From the NCBI RefSeq assembly GCF_000379465.1, contig NZ_KB905381.1, positions 62,001-126,000 on the forward strand: a stretch of 64,000 nucleotides of DNA, in the 5' to 3' direction. The stretch's first letter is position 1, and the number at the start of each line of letters is the position of its first letter. A model generated the notes under the pieces. The model ran no database searches and was not told where the DNA came from. It worked only from the letters and a program-made list of their open reading frames with translations. Source of the stretch: Sciscionella marina DSM 45152 (GTDB lineage: Bacteria > Actinomycetota > Actinomycetes > Mycobacteriales > Pseudonocardiaceae). This document shows, in pieces, positions 25,610 to 33,950 of this stretch. The translations under genes were made by a program, and so were the position numbers.

Positions 25610-25638
25610 TTGACAGTGTGTCTACCGAGTGTCAATAC
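25610..25638 (+). promoter_or_regulatory. Possible sigma-70-type promoter for the flavin monooxygenase
   Basis: TTGACA at 25610-25615 is followed after 17 bases by CAATAC (25633-25638), a weak -10. It starts right after the inverted repeat, so a bound repressor would cover the -35 region. The -10 match is poor. Confidence 0.4.
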
Positions 25639-25698
25639 TTGCGAATACCGGGTGTGGTGCACGGCAGAGAACGGCCCATCCACAGTGAGGAGACAGCG

Positions 25699-26844
25699 AT
25701 GCGCATCGGGCTCACGATGTACTTGCAGAACTATGATGATTGGGGCCGTCACCTGGCCTTGGAGGCGGGGGAGGACGCGCCCGCGTTCGAGCCGAACACC
25801 GACGCCTCGATCTGGGCTGAGGAGATAGACGCGATACAACTCGTCGAGGAACAGGGGTTCGACTCGATCTGGACGGTCGAGCACCACGTGTCCCCCTACA
25901 CGATGGTCCCGAATCCGTTACAGCTGCTGAGTTTCGTCGCCGGCGCCACGTCGCGTATCGACGTCGGGACGATGGTCGTGGTCGTCCCGTGGCACAACCC
26001 GCTTCGCGTCGCGGAAGACATCACGATGCTCCAGCATCTGCTGCGCGGGCGGCGAGTTTTTCTCGGTATGGGCAGGGGGCTTGGCCGGCGCGAATACAAG
26101 GCACTCGGCGTCGACCAGAACGAGTCCCGCGAGCGGTTCAAGGAGGGCGTCGAGGTCATCAAGCTTGCGCTCACGCAAGAACAGTTCTCCTACGACGGCG
26201 AGATCCATCACTACGATCGCACCATGATGCGTCCGCGTCCGCGCGATGCGCAGCAACTCGTCGACGATCTGTGCTTCTCGTGGGGAAGCCCGACCTCGGC
26301 GCCGATCGGCGCTTCGCTCGGGCTGCGGCCGCTCATCATCCCGCAGAAGGCATTCGAGGAATACCACGCCGATCTTGCCGCCTTCGGAAAGGCGCGTGCG
26401 GAGATCGGCCTTGCGCCCGTGCGTCCGCGGATCCATTTGCACATGTACTGCGATGCCGACGAGGATCGTGCCCGCGAGGTCGCGACACGGACTATCGGTC
26501 AGTATGCCAACTCGGCGAGCCTGAACTACGAGCTGGCCGGGGCCCACTTCAACGAGCTGAAGGGCTACGAGCACTACGCGCAGATGGGTGCGGTTTCGCA
26601 GGATGCTGTCGACAAGGCATGGATCGACAACTGCATCTGGGGTACCCCGGATCAGTGCATCGAGAAGATCACCAGGCTCTGCGAGGTGTTCCACCCGGCG
26701 GAGTTCATGCTGACCGGGCGATTCGGGAATATGCCGCGGGCGGTGTCGGCTCGTAGTCTCGACCTGTTCGCACGCGAGGTGCTGCCGGCCGTACACGAGA
26801 TCAAGGAGCAGGAGCCGATCGGCTACGAGACGGTGGTCTCGTGA
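25699..26844 (+). CDS. Luciferase-like (LLM-class) flavin-dependent monooxygenase, 381 aa
   Basis: Bacterial-luciferase-fold enzyme that uses reduced FMN/F420-type flavin and oxygen. It begins MRIGLTMYLQNY and contains GFDSIWTVEHHVSPYTMVPNPLQLLSFVAGATSRIDVGTMVVVVPWHNPLRVAEDI, the conserved TIM-barrel core, then LLRGRRVFLGMGRGLGRREYKALG and a C-terminal WIDNCIWGTPDQCIEKI. The start has GAGGAGA upstream. A flavin reductase encoded 0.8 kb downstream would supply FMNH2. Related enzymes carry out Baeyer-Villiger or alkane/alkanesulfonate-type oxidations; the substrate here is unknown. Confidence 0.9.
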   Translation: MRIGLTMYLQNYDDWGRHLALEAGEDAPAFEPNTDASIWAEEIDAIQLVEEQGFDSIWTVEHHVSPYTMVPNPLQLLSFVAGATSRIDVGTMVVVVPWHNPLRVAEDITMLQHLLRGRRVFLGMGRGLGRREYKALGVDQNESRERFKEGVEVIKLALTQEQFSYDGEIHHYDRTMMRPRPRDAQQLVDDLCFSWGSPTSAPIGASLGLRPLIIPQKAFEEYHADLAAFGKARAEIGLAPVRPRIHLHMYCDADEDRAREVATRTIGQYANSASLNYELAGAHFNELKGYEHYAQMGAVSQDAVDKAWIDNCIWGTPDQCIEKITRLCEVFHPAEFMLTGRFGNMPRAVSARSLDLFAREVLPAVHEIKEQEPIGYETVVS

Positions 26845-26921
26845 CAGCGATGTCACCCACAAGCCGTCGCTGCGTGGGTGGTGAGCGGGGGCATGCGCCG
26901 CTGCGGATATCATCGGCTTTG

Positions 26922-27530
26922 ATGGCCGGTCCAGATTCGTTACGGGAACAGAAGCGGACTTTCACACGGTCCCGCCTCGTCGCCGCTGCCCGAGAGGTGA
27001 TCGAGCGAAAGGGCTACGCCTCCGCGACGGTGGACGACATTGCGGCGGCGGCCGGCGCGAGCCGTGCCACCTTCTATCTGCACTTCGCGAACAAGGACAG
27101 CGCTGTCGCCGAGATCGTGGCGGAGGTAGGGCGCTATGCGGTGGAGCGCTACCGTGCACTGGACGAGCTCCTGACGTCGGCACGACCAGACCGGCGAGAC
27201 CAGCTGCGCGCCTGGTTGGCCGACTGGTTGGAATACTGGCGGGGGACCGCCGACCTTCAGCACGCGCTCTCGACCGCGGTCTCCATCAACAGGGAGATCG
27301 AGCGTCAGATGCTGGATATCTCCTCCGTCACCCTGATCGAGCAACTCGAAGGATTCCTCGGAGCCCAGCCGTCCTCGGAACGCGCACGGATCAAAGACAG
27401 GGCAATAATCCTGGAGACGATGACCAGCAACGTCTTCGCCCAAGCCAGCCGCGACCTGATGCCTGCGACCGACGATGCCGTTGTCGATTACCTGACCGAG
27501 ACGTGGGAAGCACTGTTTCTAGCGCGGTGA
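26922..27530 (+). CDS. TetR-family regulator, 202 aa
   Basis: Predicted repressor. The HTH at ~15-60 reads RLVAAAREVIERKGYASATVDDIAAAAGASRATFYLHFANKDSAV. The helical C-terminal domain is of the common ligand-binding type (WLADWLEYWRGTADLQHAL). An alternative GTG at 26841 would overlap the monooxygenase stop as GTGA and add 27 residues without known domain; I prefer the ATG at 26922 because the HTH then begins at the usual distance. It is encoded between the monooxygenase and its reductase and probably controls both through the repeat at 25.6 kb. Confidence 0.88.
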   Translation: MAGPDSLREQKRTFTRSRLVAAAREVIERKGYASATVDDIAAAAGASRATFYLHFANKDSAVAEIVAEVGRYAVERYRALDELLTSARPDRRDQLRAWLADWLEYWRGTADLQHALSTAVSINREIERQMLDISSVTLIEQLEGFLGAQPSSERARIKDRAIILETMTSNVFAQASRDLMPATDDAVVDYLTETWEALFLAR

Positions 27531-27642
27531 TGTGGCGTGCCGCATGCCGACCCTGATGTTCTCGCTGTCGCGGGCTGATCGGCGTTCGGGTTCCCGCCAG
27601 GCGGGGCCGTGCAGTCGAATGATCTTCGACGGGGAGAACTGT

Positions 27643-28152
27643 ATGAATATTCCACCTCTTGACGAGACTGACCTGCGGCGTGTTTACGGCACCTTCCCGA
27701 CCGGCGTCGTCGCGGTCTGTGCTCAACGTGACGGTGCGCCGGTCGGTATAGCAGCAAGTTCGTTCATTCCCGTTTCACTGAGTCCGCCGCTGGTGGCGGT
27801 TTGCGTGCAGCACACTTCGACGACGTGGCCGCTTCTCCAGGACCGTCCCCGCCTGGGCCTCTCGGTCCTCGCATCCGCTCATGAGCAGGTTTGCCGCCAG
27901 ATAGCCGCCAAGACCGGTGATCGCTTCGCTGGGGTGGATACCGTGACGAGCGACGGTGGTGCCGTTCTCTTGGCGGGTGCTCTCGCCTGGCTCGAATGTT
28001 CGCTCCACGAGGCCGTTCCGGCAGGAGACCACGATGTGGCACTGCTGCATGTCGAGGCGGCACGGATCCACGAGGATGTCGATCCGCTCGTTTTTCACGG
28101 CAGCCGCTTCCACCGGTTGTTCCGGCCGTCGGCCACCGCGAGTGCACAGTGA
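27643..28152 (+). CDS. Flavin reductase-domain protein (HpaC-like), 169 aa
   Basis: NAD(P)H:FMN reductase family protein. It opens with LRRVYGTFPTGVVAVCAQRDGAPVGIAASSFIPVSLSPPLVAVCV, the conserved FMN-binding region, then FHGSRFHRL at the C-terminus. The ATG at 27643 has GGGGAGA upstream; the frame is open before it without a start. Stop overlaps the next gene as GTGA. It should supply reduced flavin to the luciferase-like monooxygenase, making a two-component system. Confidence 0.9.
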   Translation: MNIPPLDETDLRRVYGTFPTGVVAVCAQRDGAPVGIAASSFIPVSLSPPLVAVCVQHTSTTWPLLQDRPRLGLSVLASAHEQVCRQIAAKTGDRFAGVDTVTSDGGAVLLAGALAWLECSLHEAVPAGDHDVALLHVEAARIHEDVDPLVFHGSRFHRLFRPSATASAQ

Positions 28153-29258
28153 CCGCCACCCGGTTTCGCGAATCGCGGTCGCTCCGGTCGGCGGTCGCGG
28201 ACCTACGCGACGGCCGACCGGTCATCGTGGCCGATGACTGCCTCGCCGGGGGCACCTACGACGTGGTCCTGCCCGCAGCGCTGTGCGACCGGAAGTGGAC
28301 GGCCTGGATCGTCCGCCACAGCTCCGGTCTGCTCTGCGCACCGCTTACCGCGGACCGTGCCGACGCGCTCGGTCTGCCACCGATGGTGTGGTGCGGCGCA
28401 GATCGCCGTCACGCGACTTACACCGTCTCGGTAGATGCCGCGCGGGGCATCACGACGGGAATCAGTGCCGCTGATCGCTCCCGCGCCGCGCAAGTGTTGG
28501 CGGATCCCGGCGCAATGTCCGAGGACCTCACCCGGCCCGGGCACCTGCTCCCGTTGCGTGTCGTGCCGGGAGGTGTGCTCGAGTTCCCCGGCCAGGCCGA
28601 GGCCGCGGTCGATCTGTGCCGTCTGGCGCGCCTACCACCCGTAGCACTGGCCGCCCGGCTGGTGGTCGACACCGGCGAGTTGGCCGAAGCTGATGACAGC
28701 GCCGTACTCGCACACGAGACGGGGCTACGGGTTGTACACCTCACCGACATCATCTCCCATCGGCTGTACTACGGCGACGGCGAACGCGGGCGAGTGAGTC
28801 GGGTGGCGACGTCGCACGTAGCCACCCGGCACGGCGAGCTTCAGTCTGTCTCGTATCGGGACGAAGTGACCGGCGCCCACCACTTGTGCCTCATCGGAGA
28901 AAGTAGCGACGCGAGCCCGACAGTGTCGGTTCACGCCGAATGCGTCTCCGGCCAGGTTCTCGGTGACACGAGCTGCGGATGCGGGAGCCATCTCGAAGCT
29001 GCGGTAGAAGACGTGGCCAGAAGCGGCGGCGCTCTGGTCTATCTGCGCCAGGCTGCGGGGCGAGACACCGCGAACGATCGCACGGAGTCCGACGCGGGCG
29101 CGACTGGTGCAATCCTCGTTGAGCTGGGCTATTCAGCGGTGCGACTGGCACCTTGTGGCTTCTCGCCCAGTGACGTCGAGCGGCACGATCTGATCGTCCT
29201 GCCGGCACTGTCGCCATTCGGTGTCGCCGCCCCCTTTCATACCCAACCGTCGCCGTGA
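28149..29258 (+). CDS. Degenerate RibBA-like protein (DHBP synthase plus GTP cyclohydrolase II folds), 369 aa
   Basis: Two domains in the order of bifunctional RibBA. In the first, TGISAADR (103-110), PGHLLPL (130-136) and GGVLEFPGQAEAAVDL match 3,4-dihydroxy-2-butanone-4-phosphate synthase, but the acidic metal loop, normally DDEDREDEGD-like, reads DDCLAGGTYD (29-38). In the second, the three zinc cysteines of GTP cyclohydrolase II are kept (Cys265, Cys276, Cys278), but YLRQEGRG became YLRQAAGRDT and the following ~40-residue catalytic stretch (AYxLQ, DTVxAN) is missing. So riboflavin-precursor synthesis is unlikely, and a flavin- or nucleotide-binding role in this monooxygenase cluster is more plausible. 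GTG start coupled to the flavin reductase stop. Confidence 0.8.
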   Translation: MTATRFRESRSLRSAVADLRDGRPVIVADDCLAGGTYDVVLPAALCDRKWTAWIVRHSSGLLCAPLTADRADALGLPPMVWCGADRRHATYTVSVDAARGITTGISAADRSRAAQVLADPGAMSEDLTRPGHLLPLRVVPGGVLEFPGQAEAAVDLCRLARLPPVALAARLVVDTGELAEADDSAVLAHETGLRVVHLTDIISHRLYYGDGERGRVSRVATSHVATRHGELQSVSYRDEVTGAHHLCLIGESSDASPTVSVHAECVSGQVLGDTSCGCGSHLEAAVEDVARSGGALVYLRQAAGRDTANDRTESDAGATGAILVELGYSAVRLAPCGFSPSDVERHDLIVLPALSPFGVAAPFHTQPSP

Positions 29259-29399
29259 GGCATGCGCAGGCAGGGCGGCGTACGCTCGTCGTCCGCGGGA
29301 GCCGGATGATCGCCACCGTGTCGCGGTTGACTGCCTGTCTGTTTATTGTGTGTGTGGCGATGGTGTTGGTGTGGTTTTTGTTTGGCAGGGAGGGTGCGA

Positions 29400-30293
29400 A
29401 TGTCGGTTGTCTATGAGCATCTTGAGTCGCTTTATCCGTTGGGTTGGCGGTGTTTTCGGATCGAGTTGCCTTGGCTTCCGCCGCGTAGTCACGTTCATCC
29501 TGAGTTCGAGTTGACGTGGACTGTGCGTGGATCGGGCACGCGTTTGGTTGGGGAGTCGGTCGAGCAGTTCGAGTCTGGTGATCTGGTGTTGATAGGTCCG
29601 CATCTGGTCCATACACATGCAACGGTCCCGGAGAGCGGGCCGGTGGAGTTGATCGTTGTCCAGTTCACGAGGGACATTCTTGGTGAGCGGTTCTTCGATC
29701 AGCCGGTTTTCGCTGAGGTTGCCGCGCTGCTGGATGCTTCGACCGGCGGGCTCAGATTCGCCGAAGCGCCCCCGATGCTGGCGACCCTTGATGATCTTGC
29801 GCCCGCGGAAAAGACCGTCGCGCTGCTGGACATCCTCGTGACCCTCAGCCGGGGACCCTACGTTCGGCTCACCGCAGGGCAGCCGTCGTCTGTCACCACC
29901 AGTGTGCTCCGGATCGAGACGATCGTGGCGTATGTACACCAGCATTTCTGCTCGCCGATCACGTTGCCTGACATCGCCGATGCGGTAGATATGAACCCGA
30001 GTGCTGCGAGTCGGCTGTTTTCCCGATCGACCGGCTTCACCCTTACCCGGTTCATCACCGTCGTGCGGCTCAACGCCGCATGCCGCCTCCTGCAAGACAC
30101 AGACCTGCCGATCGCGACCATCGCATCCAGATGTGGCTTCGGGAACCTTTCGAACTTCAACCGGCGATTCCGCGAGGTCAAACAGACCACACCGAAAGCA
30201 CACCGCGCGTTGCTTCATACCGGTCGCGCAGGAACAACCACCCAGGAACACCTCCCCGATGGGAAACGAGCCGCGGCATTCTTCGCGGGATGA
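29400..30293 (+). CDS. AraC-family transcriptional regulator with N-terminal cupin, 297 aa
   Basis: Paralogue of the regulator at 6.7 kb. The cupin part reads HPEFELTWTVRGSGTRLVGESVEQFESGDLVLIGPHLVHTH. The DNA-binding part has ITLPDIADAVDMNPSAASRLFSRSTGFTLTRF and the AraC signature ASRCGFGNLSNFNRRFREVKQTTPKAHR. The ATG at 29400 has GGGAGGG upstream. It precedes the dioxygenase gene in the same direction with 171 bp between, which is where an activator site would be expected. Upstream DNA (29.30-29.40 kb) is unusually T/G-rich for the window. Confidence 0.9.
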   Translation: MSVVYEHLESLYPLGWRCFRIELPWLPPRSHVHPEFELTWTVRGSGTRLVGESVEQFESGDLVLIGPHLVHTHATVPESGPVELIVVQFTRDILGERFFDQPVFAEVAALLDASTGGLRFAEAPPMLATLDDLAPAEKTVALLDILVTLSRGPYVRLTAGQPSSVTTSVLRIETIVAYVHQHFCSPITLPDIADAVDMNPSAASRLFSRSTGFTLTRFITVVRLNAACRLLQDTDLPIATIASRCGFGNLSNFNRRFREVKQTTPKAHRALLHTGRAGTTTQEHLPDGKRAAAFFAG

Positions 30294-30464
30294 CCGGACC
30301 CCGGAAGTAGAAACCCCCACGGGCATGTGGCAACACCGCGGAACCGTTCCACACGTGTTCGGCGACAACGCTCTGCTGGATTCGTCCGCCCCAGCACTAG
30401 GTGAAGGTGTGTGCGGAACCGACTACCAGTCGACGACCGGACGATGGTCTGTTATCTTGGCGGT

Positions 30465-31247
30465 ATGAATGAAGTAACGACTCTTGAAACGGTGAACCTC
30501 GATGGCGTCGCTGCCGCTCTTGAGCGCGACGGGTTTGCCGTGGTGCCGGATGTGCTGTCGCCGGAGGAGGTCGATGGGGCGGTGGAGCGGCTTTGGGCGG
30601 CGAGCGAGGAAAGTCGGCGCAGGGGTAACGCGAGTCATGTCCAGGATGTTGATCCGAACGCGAGCAATGTACGGGTGTTCAACCTGATCGACCTTGATCC
30701 GTTGTTCGGTGAGCTGATCCAGCATCCAGTCGCTGACGCGATTGTGGAACGCTGCCTTGGTAGCAACTATGTCGTCAGCAACTTCACCGCCAACATCGCG
30801 CGTCCCGGCAGCGGATCGATGATGATCCACTCCGACCAGGCCTCGGTGGTACCGGAACCGTGGGCGCAGCCGTGGGCGATCAACATCATCTGGTGCCTGT
30901 GCGACCTCCGAGGCGAGAACGGTGCCACCCGACACATCCCCGGCAGCCACCAATGGGCATCGACGAACGAGATGCCAGACGAGCTCGAACCGCTCCTCGT
31001 ACCATTCGAGGCGCCAGCCGGGTCGATCGTGGCAATGGAAGGCCGGGTCTGGCACACCTCCGGTGCGAACATCACCGAAAACGAGGACCGCCCACTCGTA
31101 TTCGGCTACTACACAACACCATTCCTACGACCACAATGGAACTTCAGTGCCGCCCTACAACCCGAAACGCAAGCACAATTCACTCCGACAATGCGCTACC
31201 GACTAGGACTCGACCCCTGGCTCAATGTAGCAAAGCCGCCCAACTAA
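30465..31247 (+). CDS. Phytanoyl-CoA dioxygenase (PhyH)-family protein, 260 aa
   Basis: Predicted Fe(II)/2-oxoglutarate-dependent oxygenase. ALERDGFAVVPDVLSPEEVDGAVERL is the usual N-terminal helix-strand. The iron facial triad appears as His and Asp in MMIHSDQ and a late His in GRVWHTSGAN, with a following Arg (EDRPLVFGYY) for 2-oxoglutarate. The sequence motif RHIPGSHQW is typical of PhyH proteins. A TATCTT box ends 6 bases before the ATG, so the mRNA may be leaderless. Related enzymes hydroxylate lipids, ectoine or natural products; the substrate is unknown. Regulated, by position, by the adjacent AraC. Confidence 0.9.
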   Translation: MNEVTTLETVNLDGVAAALERDGFAVVPDVLSPEEVDGAVERLWAASEESRRRGNASHVQDVDPNASNVRVFNLIDLDPLFGELIQHPVADAIVERCLGSNYVVSNFTANIARPGSGSMMIHSDQASVVPEPWAQPWAINIIWCLCDLRGENGATRHIPGSHQWASTNEMPDELEPLLVPFEAPAGSIVAMEGRVWHTSGANITENEDRPLVFGYYTTPFLRPQWNFSAALQPETQAQFTPTMRYRLGLDPWLNVAKPPN

Positions 31248-31348
31248 ACCCGCTCACCACCGATGACTGACCTTCAAACGAACACACAAAATAACGCAAT
31301 CGTTTTCCGGCGGCCGTTCGCCGAGGAACTGATTCGATCGGAGGGGAA

Positions 31349-31744
31349 GTGGCCTCAGTAGCGTCGCGTACCGACCACACCGCGATCGTGGAACGAGTGG
31401 TCGAAGCATACAACAGTTGTGATTTCGAGACATATGCGAGTTTCCTGACCGAGGACGTGTACTTCTGCCATCACAACCGCTCGCCTGAGTACCGTGGCCG
31501 CGCCGAGGTGATCGCCATGCTGCAGGAGGAGGCCTCGACCATGTTCTCCGATCGAACACTCCAGTCGGCTAAGCGAATCGTTCAAGTCGATGATCTCGTG
31601 TTCCGTGAGCAGTGGTGGACTGGCACCGCGAAGGCCGACCTGCCCGGCGTCTCGCTGGCAAAGGGCGACACGATTTCGCTGGAGTTGTGCAGCGTGTACG
31701 TGTTCAGCGGCCCGAGGATCGCGGAATACCACGAGTACGGCTGA
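31349..31744 (+). CDS. SnoaL-like (NTF2-fold) protein, 131 aa
   Basis: Cone-shaped alpha+beta barrel fold of the SnoaL/ketosteroid isomerase group. It begins HTAIVERVVEAYNSCDFETYASFLTEDVYFCHHNRSPEYRGRAEVIAML, then strands with VFREQWWTG and SVYVFSGPRIAEYHEY. Such proteins are isomerases, cyclases, hydratases or binding proteins. GTG start with CGGAGGGG upstream. It follows the dioxygenase by 101 bp and may act on its product. No catalytic residue can be assigned with confidence. Confidence 0.85.
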   Translation: MASVASRTDHTAIVERVVEAYNSCDFETYASFLTEDVYFCHHNRSPEYRGRAEVIAMLQEEASTMFSDRTLQSAKRIVQVDDLVFREQWWTGTAKADLPGVSLAKGDTISLELCSVYVFSGPRIAEYHEYG

Positions 31745-31943
31745 ACGAGCATCTGATTGGGCGTCTCCAATCCAAGGGTCCGATCTGTACCGAGAAACGT
31801 AGCCGACGGCGCGCTGCCGGTTCCCGGTTCCTGTCGCCGCACTGAGGAGGAGACCGGCCGGTGGGAGCATTGACTCGGGCGATCAGGAACACATTCTTCC
31901 GGTGATCGTCCGTTCCTGACCGACGGTCTTGTAGAATTTTTCC

Positions 31944-32561
31944 ATGCCTGCGTCGAATGACAGTCTCAATACACGCCACGTCGCCGAAACTCGGGCGGCG
32001 TTGGTCCGAGTTGGACGGGAGATGTTCTCCACGGTCGGCTACCATGCGGCGAGTTCCGACGAGATCGTCACTCGGGCACGCGTCTCGAAAGGCGCGATGT
32101 ACCACCACTTCAAGTCGAAGCGGGAACTGTTCGAGGCCGTTGTCATCGAGGTGCTCTCCGAGTATGGGACTCGCCTGTCGAAACCCAGGATCAAGGGCGC
32201 CGACGACTGGGTCCGACTAATTAAGCTCGCGTTGCGGTATCTCAAGGCAGCCTCCGCCGACGACGCATTTCGGCAAGTGGTTCTGATCGACGGCCCCGTA
32301 GTGCTCGGTTGGGTGCGGTGGCGGAAGATCCAGTGGGAGGTGGGCCCGGTTGGGTTCGAGGCAGCGTTGGAAAATTGCATGGCCCGTGGCCTAATAGAAC
32401 CCGCGCCGTCGAAAGCACTGGCGCACACAATCATCGCAGCAGTGAGCGAATCGGTCATGTTCGTCGCCTATGCCAACGATCGTGAGGTGGCCCGGAAAGA
32501 GATGGAGGGTGTGGTCACTACGCTGATGAACGGCTTCCGGATCCGCCCACCTCAAAACTGA
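31944..32561 (+). CDS. TetR-family regulator, 205 aa
   Basis: HTH at ~15-65: ALVRVGREMFSTVGYHAASSDEIVTRARVSKGAMYHHFKSKRELF. The C-terminal domain begins ALRYLKAASADDAFRQVVLIDGPVVLGW, a segment common in a large actinobacterial TetR subgroup. A TAGAAT box ends 6 bases before the ATG, suggesting a leaderless transcript. An 8-bp inverted repeat, TCAGGAAC/GTTCCTGA (31883-31890 and 31912-31919), lies across the likely -35 area and is a candidate operator. It is the last gene before a 1.4-kb empty stretch. Confidence 0.9.
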   Translation: MPASNDSLNTRHVAETRAALVRVGREMFSTVGYHAASSDEIVTRARVSKGAMYHHFKSKRELFEAVVIEVLSEYGTRLSKPRIKGADDWVRLIKLALRYLKAASADDAFRQVVLIDGPVVLGWVRWRKIQWEVGPVGFEAALENCMARGLIEPAPSKALAHTIIAAVSESVMFVAYANDREVARKEMEGVVTTLMNGFRIRPPQN

Positions 32562-33950
32562 CGGTTTGCGGAAGGCACACCCTGCCGCAGTGATTACCGC
32601 AGCGGGCACTACCTCCGGGTTCTGCCAGGTGAAGACTCGTTGTCTCGAGGAATTCGCACAGACCCGACCAGCGGTCCTCGTCGGCGGTGGCCTGCTTTCC
32701 GGTACTCGGCAGCCAGCCGAACGGGGCAGCCGGGCGTGGGATCGGCGTGCGCTGGGGATAGAGCAGGACCGATCGTCGTCACGGTAAGCGCGGTGCGGGA
32801 TGCTTCGGTGAATCCTTCGAGGATCCACCCGCTCGGACGCGCGACCGTCGACGTGAACTTTCCGGCGGCCCAGTTCGCGAGGTCTCGACGGCTATCCGAG
32901 ACGCAAGCAGGTGTCGCGGGTCGTGCTTGCCGACCCCGCTTCGGTGGTCGCGACCAGCCGTGTCGACCGGTGCGGTCGTGAGTCAGAGGAACACCCACGA
33001 TGTGTCAGGCTTGACCCGTTGGGAGACCGGCGTCAGCGTCGGAACGCGAAGTGCGTCCTGATTTGTGCCTCTGCTTGGTCAGATGCCATTGAGGGGCACC
33101 GGCATCACCGGCAACCGTGCTGTCCGATTCGACTGGCTATCGGATCTTATGGTCAGGTTTCTTGGGTCTGCGGCGCATTGGAGCCCTCCTGGACTCCGGC
33201 TGCAGAGCGCACATAGCCCCCGGGCGCGGTGACGATTCTGGAACGGTACTGGCGCTTCGTTACTCGTCGACGATGCCATGGTGGCCGGGAGTTCGGCATT
33301 CGATGGAGACGCACCATGGTGCCGGCTCGTGGGCCAAGACTGGTTGCCGTGCGGGTCGCTGGGATTGCGGACAGCTCATCGGAGATAAAGCCATCGAGCT
33401 TCGCCATCAGGTAACAGGTGGCAGCTGGTCAGCCTCACTGCCGGGACTCCCGTTTCGTGGGCGAGTGCGGTGTTCCCGATGCCAGGTACGGAACGGGCCG
33501 ACCATCATCGTGATCTCCGGTGCTCTGAATCGCGCCGCGAGATGTTGACTTCCGGGCAGCCGCGCGCTCTGGGTGCGATCGCGAGACCAGATGCACTGAG
33601 GCGTGTTTTTGTATTGGAGCTCTCGCGCGACAACTGAAATCGTCGATGTCGCTTGGGCCGGAGGTGGACATGATCGAGGAGCTGTCGTCGGAGGGATCCA
33701 GGAATGCTGTGCCGCCGTTGACAGGGCCCGGGGCGCGTACGGAATGGGACTGCCTGGGTCACTGGACGTGTCTTGCGGCGCCTGTTGGGGGATTTCTACC
33801 GTGTTCGTGCCCCGCTTCGGCCGTAGGCGGGCGGCCGGGATCACTCACGCCGTACCGGCCGGTGGCGACGGCCTCCAATCGGCTGTGATCAGCGAAGGCT
33901 TTCGGCCGTACGGCTTCGACAGTGCAGACCACAAAGGACGGTGAATTGGC
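32562..33950. other. 1.4-kb stretch without a recognisable gene
   Basis: Several short open frames exist on both strands but none shows a recognisable domain, a good ribosome-binding site or consistent codon use. They look like chance openings in high-GC DNA. No inverted terminal repeats or transposase remnants were seen. Near the right end, AAAGGACGG at about 33931 is the ribosome-binding site of folD. I looked for a folate-type regulatory RNA before folD and recognised none. Probably decayed DNA separating two operons. Confidence 0.5.

Noticed and set aside
28149-29258. Ordinary riboflavin biosynthesis gene ribBA
   Set aside because: Catalytic loops of both domains are altered or missing, and no other rib genes are nearby.
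33840-33950. Folate-responsive regulatory RNA before folD
   Set aside because: No conserved pairing or motif of the known THF riboswitches could be recognised.
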